DNA from: Fragilaria radians
Taxonomy: Eukaryota; Bacillariophyta; Fragilariophyceae; Fragilariales; Fragilariaceae
Direction of reading: 5' to 3'
DNA length: 20,532 bases
Assembly: GCA_900642245.1 (NCBI GenBank)
Contig: CAAAJI010000090.1
Span: 1-20,532 of the forward strand
A program made the translations under genes and the position numbers. Position 1 is the stretch's first letter; the number at the start of each line of letters is the position of its first letter. Of this stretch, positions 1 to 8,196 are shown piece after piece. Below the pieces are notes generated by a model. That model made no database searches. It saw nothing but the letters and a program-made list of their open reading frames with translations, and was not told the DNA's origin.

Positions 1-1
1 T

Positions 2-1159
2 ATGGTCGGCTGCAACGTTAGCCGGAAAATCTACATGATTGAAGCTTTAATCATCGGATGGCTAATGCTTCCCATAGATGCCTTCTACGTTACCAATACG
101 CCTTTCATCTCACGTTTCGCAGTGAGACAAGGGACGCTAAGACATACACACGTCTCACAAAACACCGAGACAGAGAATATGGGTGTCCCATCATTCCCTG
201 AAGTGAGACCGGATTCTACTCCAGCAAATGTCCCTTCTCTTCCTCCTCGTCAAAATATGACGGACCTTGAATACGAATTCCGTCACAAACTTTCGACTAT
301 TGTGAACGCTTGTACAGTCGACCGAATAGCTGCCATTCCACATCCTCGTTCGAGAATTCTGTACGAAGGTGTGATTGCCAGCGCCCATGATCCTTTCGTC
401 TACAGATCATTCGAAGTACTATTTCAAGATCTTCTTCCACTTCGAGTAGCTGGACGAGTACTCTTTGCTTGGCTGACTTCTTCGTTAGAAAAACAATGGA
501 AACGACGACAACTTCTTTTGTCACAAATACTAAATTCACCTTCTACAACTACAAATATTTCTCAGATCAACAGCCAGCTAAACGAATGTCAACTAATGTT
601 AGAAGCTATGGTTGGATCGGATCACAATCCCGTGACTGGTGAACAAGTACAGATCCTTTTTGAAACTATTCAAGCGCTCACAAATCAAACATGGGACATA
701 GCGTATGATCATCCACCCAAGGGTAAAGAAAAGCAGATCAAAAGCATACCGCAAGATGAAATATTGATTCGCCTCTTTGAGTTCACTGACACTCCCTCTA
801 ACATATTGCAACAAGTTCATGAACAATCTCAATCTTTAAGTATGAGACAGAAAAGAAGAGAAACAGCGAAGCAGCAGAAGGCACAACAATACGAAGAGCG
901 ATATAATGATATGCTCCACTCGTTTGCAAGTTGGCAATCTAAAGTTACGATTCCCAATAGTACCACAGAATTAGAGGCTAGAGCCTCTTCACCGCAAGAA
1001 CAACGAAAATGGGACGTCTTGAGAGGATGTTTCGTCGGCGCAAAAAATCCAAAAGTAGTGGAGGCCCTTTGTGTAGTTTACGTGGATTATCCAGCCTTAC
1101 GATTGGCGGGTGACTTAATCTTCCAATTGGTTTCCACACTTCTTGTAAATATAAGATAG
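2..1159 (+). CDS. Probable plastid-targeted protein of unknown function with duplicated module
   Basis: Open frame of 385 residues that begins at the window edge, so the true start is uncertain. A second ATG at 35 (residue 12) would put the hydrophobic stretch, about residues 13-24, right after a short N-terminus. The hydrophobic stretch ends in IDA|FYV. Known from diatoms: a signal peptide cleaved before Phe and followed by a Ser/Thr/Arg-rich, acid-poor stretch directs proteins into the complex plastid; residues 27-53 fit. The mature part is mainly helical-looking, with a Gln/Lys/Arg-rich, coiled-coil-like stretch around 275-305. Residues 116-162 and 334-381 align without gaps and share G, A, P, V, D, LR.AG and F at equivalent places, which indicates an internal duplication. 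I recognise no family or catalytic motif. No intron is needed. A gene is likely; its function is unknown. Confidence 0.75.
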   Translation: MVGCNVSRKIYMIEALIIGWLMLPIDAFYVTNTPFISRFAVRQGTLRHTHVSQNTETENMGVPSFPEVRPDSTPANVPSLPPRQNMTDLEYEFRHKLSTIVNACTVDRIAAIPHPRSRILYEGVIASAHDPFVYRSFEVLFQDLLPLRVAGRVLFAWLTSSLEKQWKRRQLLLSQILNSPSTTTNISQINSQLNECQLMLEAMVGSDHNPVTGEQVQILFETIQALTNQTWDIAYDHPPKGKEKQIKSIPQDEILIRLFEFTDTPSNILQQVHEQSQSLSMRQKRRETAKQQKAQQYEERYNDMLHSFASWQSKVTIPNSTTELEARASSPQEQRKWDVLRGCFVGAKNPKVVEALCVVYVDYPALRLAGDLIFQLVSTLLVNIR

Positions 1160-1641
1160 TTTATAGCAAAACTTGTTCATACTATATTGACATGATGTAA
1201 CGTAAAATTGCAGAATGCTTATATTTTCAACTTTGAAATTCTAACCTGTGATTGCTCTCTAGACAACAACTTAAAAATTAAATTGGGAAAAAGAAAAAAT
1301 CAAAAAGAGATAACATACTTGATTGATTTGTATGTAGTTTCTGAAACGAAATTTTTTTTAATTCTTCCTTGACCTCAGGATTCTCAATTTAAGGTTATTG
1401 ACAATACTTCACATCCGACCCGACCCGTCTGGCTGTCGTTATCCCCCATCCAGCTAGCTTATCACTTATCACCCATTCAGTGTAAAAGTTGTCACAAATC
1501 CGAATCAAATGTTAGGATTTTAATTGAATCAGCTTTCACGAATTTATAACTATTCTCCCGCGTAGTGAGTTTCATTTCAGGTCAAAGGGAGGTCGATTAC
1601 TCGCTTAGGGCCTTGTAATCTCATCTGTTCTTCATCGTTCC
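1160..1641. other. Spacer between two same-strand genes
   Basis: No gene is visible in these 482 bases. The first half is AT-rich and probably holds the 3' UTR of the upstream gene. Around 1410-1480 it becomes richer in C, with GACCC and CTTATCA each repeated in tandem. This is a plausible promoter and 5' UTR for the gene starting at 1642, but no defined element can be assigned. Confidence 0.5.
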
Positions 1642-4422
1642 ATGAGGAGTTCAATTACGTTGTATTTGACAGTACTAGTTCTAGTTCTGTGCATCAAATC
1701 AGGAACCAGCTTTTCTTATATGCTACCGATCCAAAGGAGTACTTTTCTGCGCCGACTTTCTCGTCCTATTTTTTTAAGTATGACATCAATAGCAAACAGC
1801 AATAATACTGAGTTTCAAAGTGAATACAGAATCCCATCCAACGATGAACTCGTCGCTCAACGTTTACGACTATCTCAAGCAAAAAGGATGTCTCACCGAC
1901 AATCCATTCAGGAGGTACATGATCGCAATATGCGTTTGAAAAGTATTGTTTCTACCGAAAGACAGAATGGAGATACAGTCGAAAAATATCCTGTTCCTAG
2001 TCTTTATGCAATAAAGGTTTCGGTCTGTCCAGAATTACGAGAAGAATTGAAACTGAATGGGCGTGAAAAGCGTGGTCGTGTTTTTGTGGAAGCAAACAGC
2101 ACTGCGAGTCAAACGATACGAGGTCTTAGGCTAGAATTGCATTCGTTTTTCCGGGCTCTCCGTAAAAGGACTTATTTGCTTCATGCGAAATTGCCGAAAA
2201 TCGATGATTCAGGAAATATACTTCAAGAAAATGAAAATACCTGGAATGACACGTCGGACATCATATTCACCTTGGAATCAGATGACGACGTAAGAAATAT
2301 GTTTGCAGCATCGGAACAATTTTTTGAGAAGCATTCAGAAAAACTGTCGCGTCCTTCTCTTATGTTACACGTTGTAAAGGACCCTAATGCCCCACCGGAA
2401 CCGGGAAAACCTGCTTATTTAGATGATATGGCAAATCCTGCTGATACTGAGTCAATGACAATGCTATCATTTTATGCCTTTCCTCCGCAGACGATATCCA
2501 ATCCTGAGGATTTTGCAATCATGCTGCGAAGCGTATGGAAACCTTTCCAACTCTTAGGTAGAGTATACATAGCACGTGAGGGTGTCAATGCTCAAATGAG
2601 TGTCCCAACCAATGTCTTGGAAAACTTTCGTGAATGCTGTCGGTCGATACCAGAACTTGGAGATTGGATGGAAAATGGAATCAACATAGATCCCAAACCA
2701 TTGTCGATCGAAGAATTTGCCACAGCTGGAGTACCTGTCCGTGGCAAACCGGCGCCTCCCTTCCGTAACTTACACATTCGAGTTAGGAATCAAGTCGTGG
2801 CCGATGGACTGGAGAAGCCACTTAATTGGCAGTCGGCTGGATATGATATGCCGCCTCTGGAATGGCATCAAAAATTGAAGGAGGCTCGAGATCAACAATT
2901 GAAAGCCTCTCCGGATGGAAACGGGCAATCCAAAGGCCCTATACTTTTGGATTGTCGAAACAAATACGAAACCGATGTTGGTCGTTTTGATTTAGCTGAA
3001 CCCTTGGGCACAGAGAATTTTCGAGAAACTTGGGATGTTATAAAGGATCGTCTTGCTGATATTCCAAAAGATTCTCCCATCATGATGTATTGCACCGGTG
3101 GTATCCGATGTGTAAAGGTCGGGGCTTTTGTCACTCAAGAACTGGGCTTCACAAATGTCAGCCGATTAGCAGGTGGTATCATAGCCTACGATCGTACATT
3201 GAAAGAGAAAGATCCAGAAGCGGAACCCCTGTTTAAGGGAACGAATTTTGTGTTCGATGGTAGATTGGGACGTCCAATTACTGAAGATGACTTTGGTCAG
3301 TGCATTACTTGTGGTTCTGAAACTTCTTTGGTAACCAATTGTATGAACGATAATTGTCATAAACGTATGATTCAATGCGAGAATTGTAGGGAGGCTTTCC
3401 TTTCCACTTGTTCTGATGCTTGCAAGTTACGCGTTATGAACAAAGGTATGCTACCAAAAAGAATGGAGACCGTTGATAAAGAGGCAGATAACGCATCAAA
3501 AGAAGGAGGAGTTCGATATGAAACTTTGGAAGAGTATAGTTCAGGACATTCATCGCCGCCACCGTCGTTTTATCGTGAGATTGAATTAAATACCAAGCAG
3601 GTAATGCCAACGGGGGCTCATATGATATCTGGTTCATCACAAGGTCGATGGCTGACTCAACTGGCCTCTTTGACACGAGAGGGTCGCATTTTGGAACTGG
3701 GTACATTTACAGGTTATGCGACCGCTTGCCTTTTAGAGGGTGCTGCCAACGTTGGGGCTGCCATCGGATACTCCGGCCTTGGTAGTGCTTACGGCGGTCC
3801 TTATGTAATGTCGTTTGAACGTGATCCTCGAGCTTTGAACGTCGCTGTGGCACATTTAAGAGTAATGACAGAATACGGTGTCAAGGAAGAAGGGGCTGAG
3901 GCAGCATGTGCTTTACGGTCAAATAATTATGAATTTCCTGTTGTCAATGAAGACTTGGTGAGTATGACATATAATGATGTTGCAACCTGTGACGTGATTC
4001 GTGTAACGGACGCCTTAGCAACCCTTGAGCAAATGGCTGCCGGCACAGGAACCTTAAAACCTGCCCCATTCGATATGGTCTTTGTGGATGCCGATAAGAC
4101 TAGACTTTTGGAGTATGCTGAAGCATTAATCGGAAGCGATAGAGTCTTGAAAAAAGGAGGCCTTATTGTGGTCGATAATGTTCTCTGGAAAGGATTGGTC
4201 GTTGAGGTCTGCAATGGTGACTTCAAAGTACATGAAGAAAGCGATGATGAAAGTGACGGAGACAATAGTCACGATATGGACTCGACAGCTCGAAAGGGCC
4301 GACGATCTAGGAAGCTGGCAAACAAAATGCACAAATTCAATAGTCAAATCGTGAAGGACCATCGAGTAGAGGTTTTAGTTTTACCTATGCGAGATGGTTT
4401 AAGTGTTATCCGTAAACGTTAG
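1642..4422 (+). CDS. TrhO-type rhodanese / CCoAOMT-TrmR-type O-methyltransferase fusion, plastid-type presequence
   Basis: Intronless, 926 residues. Residues 1-23 form a signal peptide ending GTS|FSY, an ASAFAP-like plastid address. Residues 100-250 are unassigned. Residues 272-385 match the N-terminal domain of TrhO/YceA proteins (AREGVNAQ at 311-318). Residues 405-520 are a rhodanese domain with LLDCRN at 435-440 and the active loop CTGGIRC at 484-490; C484 is the expected catalytic cysteine. Eight cysteines at 554-594 form the Cys-rich tail seen in long TrhO proteins, probably zinc-binding. Residues 640-926 are a class I SAM methyltransferase of the caffeoyl-CoA OMT family: LELGTFTGYA (SAM loop, 684-693), VDADK (815-819) and VDN (844-846). 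D816, D845 and N846 align with the metal ligands of plant CCoAOMT. Known: TrhO hydroxylates tRNA U34, and bacterial TrmR, of this same methyltransferase family, methylates the product to mo5U. Inferred: one protein performs both steps, in the plastid. The methyltransferase has a Gly-rich insert (about 699-720) and an acidic/basic insert (about 864-895). The family calls are strong; the substrate is inferred. Confidence 0.9.
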   Translation: MRSSITLYLTVLVLVLCIKSGTSFSYMLPIQRSTFLRRLSRPIFLSMTSIANSNNTEFQSEYRIPSNDELVAQRLRLSQAKRMSHRQSIQEVHDRNMRLKSIVSTERQNGDTVEKYPVPSLYAIKVSVCPELREELKLNGREKRGRVFVEANSTASQTIRGLRLELHSFFRALRKRTYLLHAKLPKIDDSGNILQENENTWNDTSDIIFTLESDDDVRNMFAASEQFFEKHSEKLSRPSLMLHVVKDPNAPPEPGKPAYLDDMANPADTESMTMLSFYAFPPQTISNPEDFAIMLRSVWKPFQLLGRVYIAREGVNAQMSVPTNVLENFRECCRSIPELGDWMENGINIDPKPLSIEEFATAGVPVRGKPAPPFRNLHIRVRNQVVADGLEKPLNWQSAGYDMPPLEWHQKLKEARDQQLKASPDGNGQSKGPILLDCRNKYETDVGRFDLAEPLGTENFRETWDVIKDRLADIPKDSPIMMYCTGGIRCVKVGAFVTQELGFTNVSRLAGGIIAYDRTLKEKDPEAEPLFKGTNFVFDGRLGRPITEDDFGQCITCGSETSLVTNCMNDNCHKRMIQCENCREAFLSTCSDACKLRVMNKGMLPKRMETVDKEADNASKEGGVRYETLEEYSSGHSSPPPSFYREIELNTKQVMPTGAHMISGSSQGRWLTQLASLTREGRILELGTFTGYATACLLEGAANVGAAIGYSGLGSAYGGPYVMSFERDPRALNVAVAHLRVMTEYGVKEEGAEAACALRSNNYEFPVVNEDLVSMTYNDVATCDVIRVTDALATLEQMAAGTGTLKPAPFDMVFVDADKTRLLEYAEALIGSDRVLKKGGLIVVDNVLWKGLVVEVCNGDFKVHEESDDESDGDNSHDMDSTARKGRRSRKLANKMHKFNSQIVKDHRVEVLVLPMRDGLSVIRKR

Positions 4423-4471
4423 TCTTGTACACATTATAATGAAAACTATTTACCAAAGAGATCTATTTGAC

Positions 4472-5191
4472 TTAGTGAACGATTGCCTTATGTGGTGGGA
4501 GAGGAGATTCAAGATTTGTGGGGTAAATTGCAGCGCTAGTTGTTGCTGCTTGATTCGATTGAGGATTTGCATTGGTATTTCTAGCTTGCTGAAATGCCGC
4601 TGCCAGTTTCACAAAAATAAAAGACAAGGCCTTTCCAGTGGCCTCAATTGCGCGTTCCAAAATCCGGTGCTTGCGATTCTGTTCTGCCATCTGTGTCCAA
4701 GACCAAACGACAAATGCCTTTCCCTTCTCGAGAATTTGATGTTTCTGATCCAATTCCTTCACTTTAGTCCAACCCTCTGAAACAGCTTGTTTCCCCTTCA
4801 CAACTAAGTTATGTCGGCGATCCAATTCGAGAGCCTTATCCCTAGTTTGGAGAGCAATCTGTCCGACTGCTCGAGCCACGTCTCGGGCAGCCCCTTCCTG
4901 GGATTGTGTGGCTGCATAAGCTGTCCCAAAACCTGTCAGAATGGCCAAGACAGGACCACCTACAAGGAGTCCCAAAGATCCTGCAGCGATACCTGCACCT
5001 ACAGTTACATCGTCGACTTCTTCATCTTGGTTGTTATAGTTGTGGGTGTCGCTGAATTGATCACCCATTATAGGAACGACAGGAACACCATCGAGTGATT
5101 CAATCTCAACTGCACTAGCCATAACGGGATAGGAGGAGGTGGGGTTGGACTGTGCGAATGGAGCAGATTTAAAATTATCGTTGAGGACCAT
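4472..5191 (-). CDS. Small protein with glycine-rich hydrophobic segment and three 24-residue repeats
   Basis: 239 residues, no intron. The acidic N-terminus (about 1-60) precedes a Gly/Ala-rich hydrophobic segment at 64-95, which could insert in or lie on a membrane. Residues 122-193 are three consecutive 24-residue units starting ELDRRH, ELDQKH and EQNRKH, each continuing with hydrophobic and Lys/Arg positions in register, so probably an amphipathic helical array. The C-terminus is Asn/Ala/Pro-rich. From memory, the repeat pattern (D-[RQ]-[RK]-H-x-[LI]) resembles the C-terminal part of plant BPA1-like proteins (partners of ACD11). I could not test this, and no RRM domain is present here. 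The stop codon is only 49 bases from the stop of the convergent fusion gene. Met24 is an alternative start. The gene is likely real; its function is unknown. Confidence 0.75.
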   Translation of the reverse strand: MVLNDNFKSAPFAQSNPTSSYPVMASAVEIESLDGVPVVPIMGDQFSDTHNYNNQDEEVDDVTVGAGIAAGSLGLLVGGPVLAILTGFGTAYAATQSQEGAARDVARAVGQIALQTRDKALELDRRHNLVVKGKQAVSEGWTKVKELDQKHQILEKGKAFVVWSWTQMAEQNRKHRILERAIEATGKALSFIFVKLAAAFQQARNTNANPQSNQAATTSAAIYPTNLESPLPPHKAIVH

Positions 5192-6339
5192 GATTGATAA
5201 TTAAAATGTTGCGAGGATGATAAGTTATAAAAGCTTGTGATTTTTGTATGTACGTAAAGATCGATAACCAAGCTGCGTAGAACACGAATCAACGCAAACA
5301 TTGCGTTCTTTTTTGTTCTCAAAAGAGACACGAGTCAAAACAAAATTCTTTTGGGTTCAAAGGTCCAAGTGCTTGCTATAAAATGCACTTTTATTATGAA
5401 CTACATATTTTCTACATCAATGCCACCTTGCAGCACCATTGCCCAATGGACCTCCAATCATCAAGCTACACGTTATCGTACAATGATCAAGCTGCTTCTT
5501 TACCATCTTCAATGAACAAGATGTTTTGCTCTGACACTAGGATCAGTGGCCCATGAAAAATATTTCAAGGGGTTCAAAGCCTTTAACATAATATGCAGTC
5601 TATCAAATGGACATTGAATTTGATAAAGATTGATATTTTTGTAATTTTTCCAAGTAGGCAGTATTCTATGTCAATCTGTACACAATTAAAGCACTAATCT
5701 CTTAGATCATAATTTAAGACTGGATCCTTCTTTCTAGCATTTTCGAAGTTAGGATAATGCTTACACAAATCTACTTTGCATTCGAATGTTAACAGTTTTC
5801 GATGATGTAATCATATACCTGAGCCTGCTAAAATCACATGACCAGATCTATTCAGGGTATGGCAAAACATTACAAAAGATATTTTGAAAGTACATTTCCT
5901 AATCTACACATAGGGTTCAAAACTATTCGAAACATCATCATATTAGCATATTACCTGTTCATTTTAACATTTAACGTTGATGGGGAAATTTAAATTGTAA
6001 TTTGCTTTCAATTGGTTATCTCACAAATGTCTCCCATCAAGGCATCGCACTTGTCAAGCTGTATGACGCATTCAAAACTATGTAATTGTTACCATGATAT
6101 TTTAATGCTAAATCTTAGGTTACGAAACAGGAACTCCAAAATCCCTTTCTTGACGTTATGTCTGGTGTGAATAAATTAGACTTCAATAGAAGTAAATTTC
6201 TTCGATAAACGTATCGATAACGTGACACGCCTGGCTTCACTTGAGCGTTCATGTCTTGACTTTAAATCTTCCTTTAAAGAAACCTTAAATCCTTGACATC
6301 CGAATGTGCTTACGATCTCACTAATTTTTCAAATGTCAA
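5192..6339. other. Long AT-rich spacer without recognisable gene
   Basis: 1148 bases separate the start of the minus-strand repeat protein from the end of the minus-strand NFACT-R gene. The part next to 5191 should hold that gene's promoter and 5' UTR. I found no open frame with recognisable protein, no RNA gene and no clear repeat here. Confidence 0.5.
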
Positions 6340-7361
6340 TCAATTTATCTGACAAGTTTCATCTAGTCTGGCCAATCTTACGGTGGCTTCGGACATTCGA
6401 ACTTTCACGGTTCGACTAATTTTCGTTAGGTGGACTAAACCCGGTTTCGCACCAGATGGCTTCTTCACATCTCGACATCTGGTTAGAGACACCGACACCA
6501 CTGCCCCACTGCATTTCGAATGCCGAGCAGCAAGTGCAGCAGCATCTTGGATCACATTGTCATTCAACTTATCATCGTGACATCGAATTACGACATGACT
6601 CCCAGGACATCCGGAGGCATGCATCCACCAATCTGCGGAATCTCTATGTTCTGTTGAACAAGAGAGAACATCGTTGTCTTCGGCAGTTTTTCCAACCTTC
6701 AAGGAGATGAAAGAATATTAGGGGAATGTAGCTGAGTTTCACTCTTTATATGAATACTTACTCGAATTTCTGTTTGATCTTGGGTATAGTATCGTCGATA
6801 GGGAAGTCGTTTTGTTACTGCTTTCTTAGATGGAGGTTTCTGCGTAGTCACCTTAACATCCTTTACTTCCAGTTCAAGAATCAAGTTTACAATGGATGAT
6901 GACAAAGTCCCTTTTGTATTTGTTTCTGATTGCAGAAGCGATTCAAGCTGGAGCAGTTTCTCGTGTCTTGTTGGTAAATCCTTCGATCTTGATGAAGTGT
7001 TTTCGTTGGCTGATCCGATAATCGGTGGATTAGTATTTGTTATTGGCTCAACTTCAACCTTCCCCATTTTTTTGTACGAACTCATGATAAGTCGATTAAC
7101 TTCCTTTTTGAGATAAGAAATATTCCAGATTTTTGTTCTTTGCTCTTGGGTTGTATCGACTTCTGTGCCATGGCTGTCATCATTTATAACATGTGACGAC
7201 AACTTTATATTAGGGCAAAATCGAGGACTCATTGCTCGAATCGATCTCGTTCCTTTCAGAGTCATTAAGGAAATGGGACAAAGAGCCACACTTTGAAATG
7301 ATCTACGAGTTAAAATGACGAATGAGCTCATGATCATGATTGAAAGTTTCATTGAGGTCAA
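6340..7361 (-). CDS. NFACT-R (DUF814) domain protein, two exons
   Basis: Two minus-strand frames join across a short intron: exon 1 is 7361-6762 (200 codons ending ..TEIR) and exon 2 is 6696-6340 (118 codons), giving 318 residues. The intron, 6761-6697, is 65 bp with donor GTAAGT and acceptor TTGAAG. The join restores the continuous NFACT-R sequence TEIRVGKTAEDND, then DWW.H (222-226), PGSHVVIR (231-238) and KKPSGAKPG (278-286), which are hallmarks of the RNA-binding domain of RqcH/NEMF/Tae2. Known: full-length members bind tRNA at split 60S/50S subunits and add C-terminal tails to stalled chains. Here the NFACT-N and coiled-coil domains are absent. Residues 1-180 are low in recognisable sequence, with an N-terminus (MKLSIMIMSSFVILTRRS) that could be an organelle presequence; plastid versus mitochondrion cannot be decided. 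The domain and splice are well supported; location and precise role are inferred. Confidence 0.88.
6697..6761 (-). other. Intron in NFACT-R gene (65 bp)
   Basis: The donor reads GTAAGT and the acceptor ends in a pyrimidine-rich stretch plus TTGAAG. The intron is phase 0, between Arg200 and Val201. Removing it fuses the two halves of one conserved domain. Confidence 0.88.
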
Positions 7362-8196
7362 TGAAAGTCACGATTGAGAAATTACGAATCACTCCAACAC
7401 CTAAATGAATTCCAAACAGCGCCAGCATTTACCATCATTCCAGTTACTAGTACGATTGATGAATCTAGATATCCCTAATGTGCAACAAATCAATATTCTC
7501 TCGAATCAAATTTAGACTGGTTTATTTTCTTTGACTTCAAGTTTGTGATGCATCTATCAACTAAGATTAGGACACAATACATAATAACACCACCAAATCC
7601 TATGTTCCTTGTGACTTATTCAATTTATTTCAGATTCGCGATGACTTAAAGTTAGAATTAACTTGAAATATCCTTATACGAGTGGTAGGATCTGAAATTT
7701 GATTTTTCTTGAAAATTCTGTCATCTCCCGAAGCGGATACGCTCCCTCTTGAATCCCATCTACAGCAGGCTAATCTATATCTCATTGCTATTTGATGAGA
7801 CAACCGTAAACATACATTCACATAAAATAGAGACAGAAGACAGCCCTTACAGAAAGTGTATAATAAATCTGACAAACAGCTGTCAAATTAATAAGTCTAC
7901 ATGTGAAAATTGGTTTGAAGATTGGAATTTCATAAATCCTGATGACTAATACAGGCTCCTTGCTACATATAGAAAACATCAATGCCATATGTGATTGTCC
8001 AAAAATGGAATAAAGCCCCTTAAATGCATCTCTATACATACACTAAGCTCTTGACTCATGGAACAAGTTAAGACGGCCTTTTATCAAGCGGACCCTAAGG
8101 AAAAAGGTAACTCGTATCCTAGTAAAGATTTATCAACTTCCCAACCGATTTCTTTGTTTGACATGAGAAAAAGACAAAAACTTACATGACGAAGGT
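7362..8196. other. Divergent spacer between NFACT-R and DnaJ-X genes
   Basis: 835 bases lie between the minus-strand NFACT-R start and the plus-strand DnaJ start, so promoters for both should be here. Short open frames on either strand have no recognisable composition or motif. No repeat or RNA gene was seen. Confidence 0.5.

Noticed and set aside
4403..5098. Plus-strand open frames opposite the repeat protein
   Set aside because: They have no recognisable motif, are broken by stops, and lie antisense to a frame with clear 24-residue repeats; they are shadows.
6383..6710. Plus-strand open frames opposite NFACT-R exon 2
   Set aside because: They are antisense to a strongly conserved domain and carry no independent signal.
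6340..7361. Two separate minus-strand genes, or a frameshifted NFACT-R pseudogene
   Set aside because: A consensus 65-bp intron at 6761-6697 joins the frames exactly and restores the conserved domain, so one spliced gene is the better reading.
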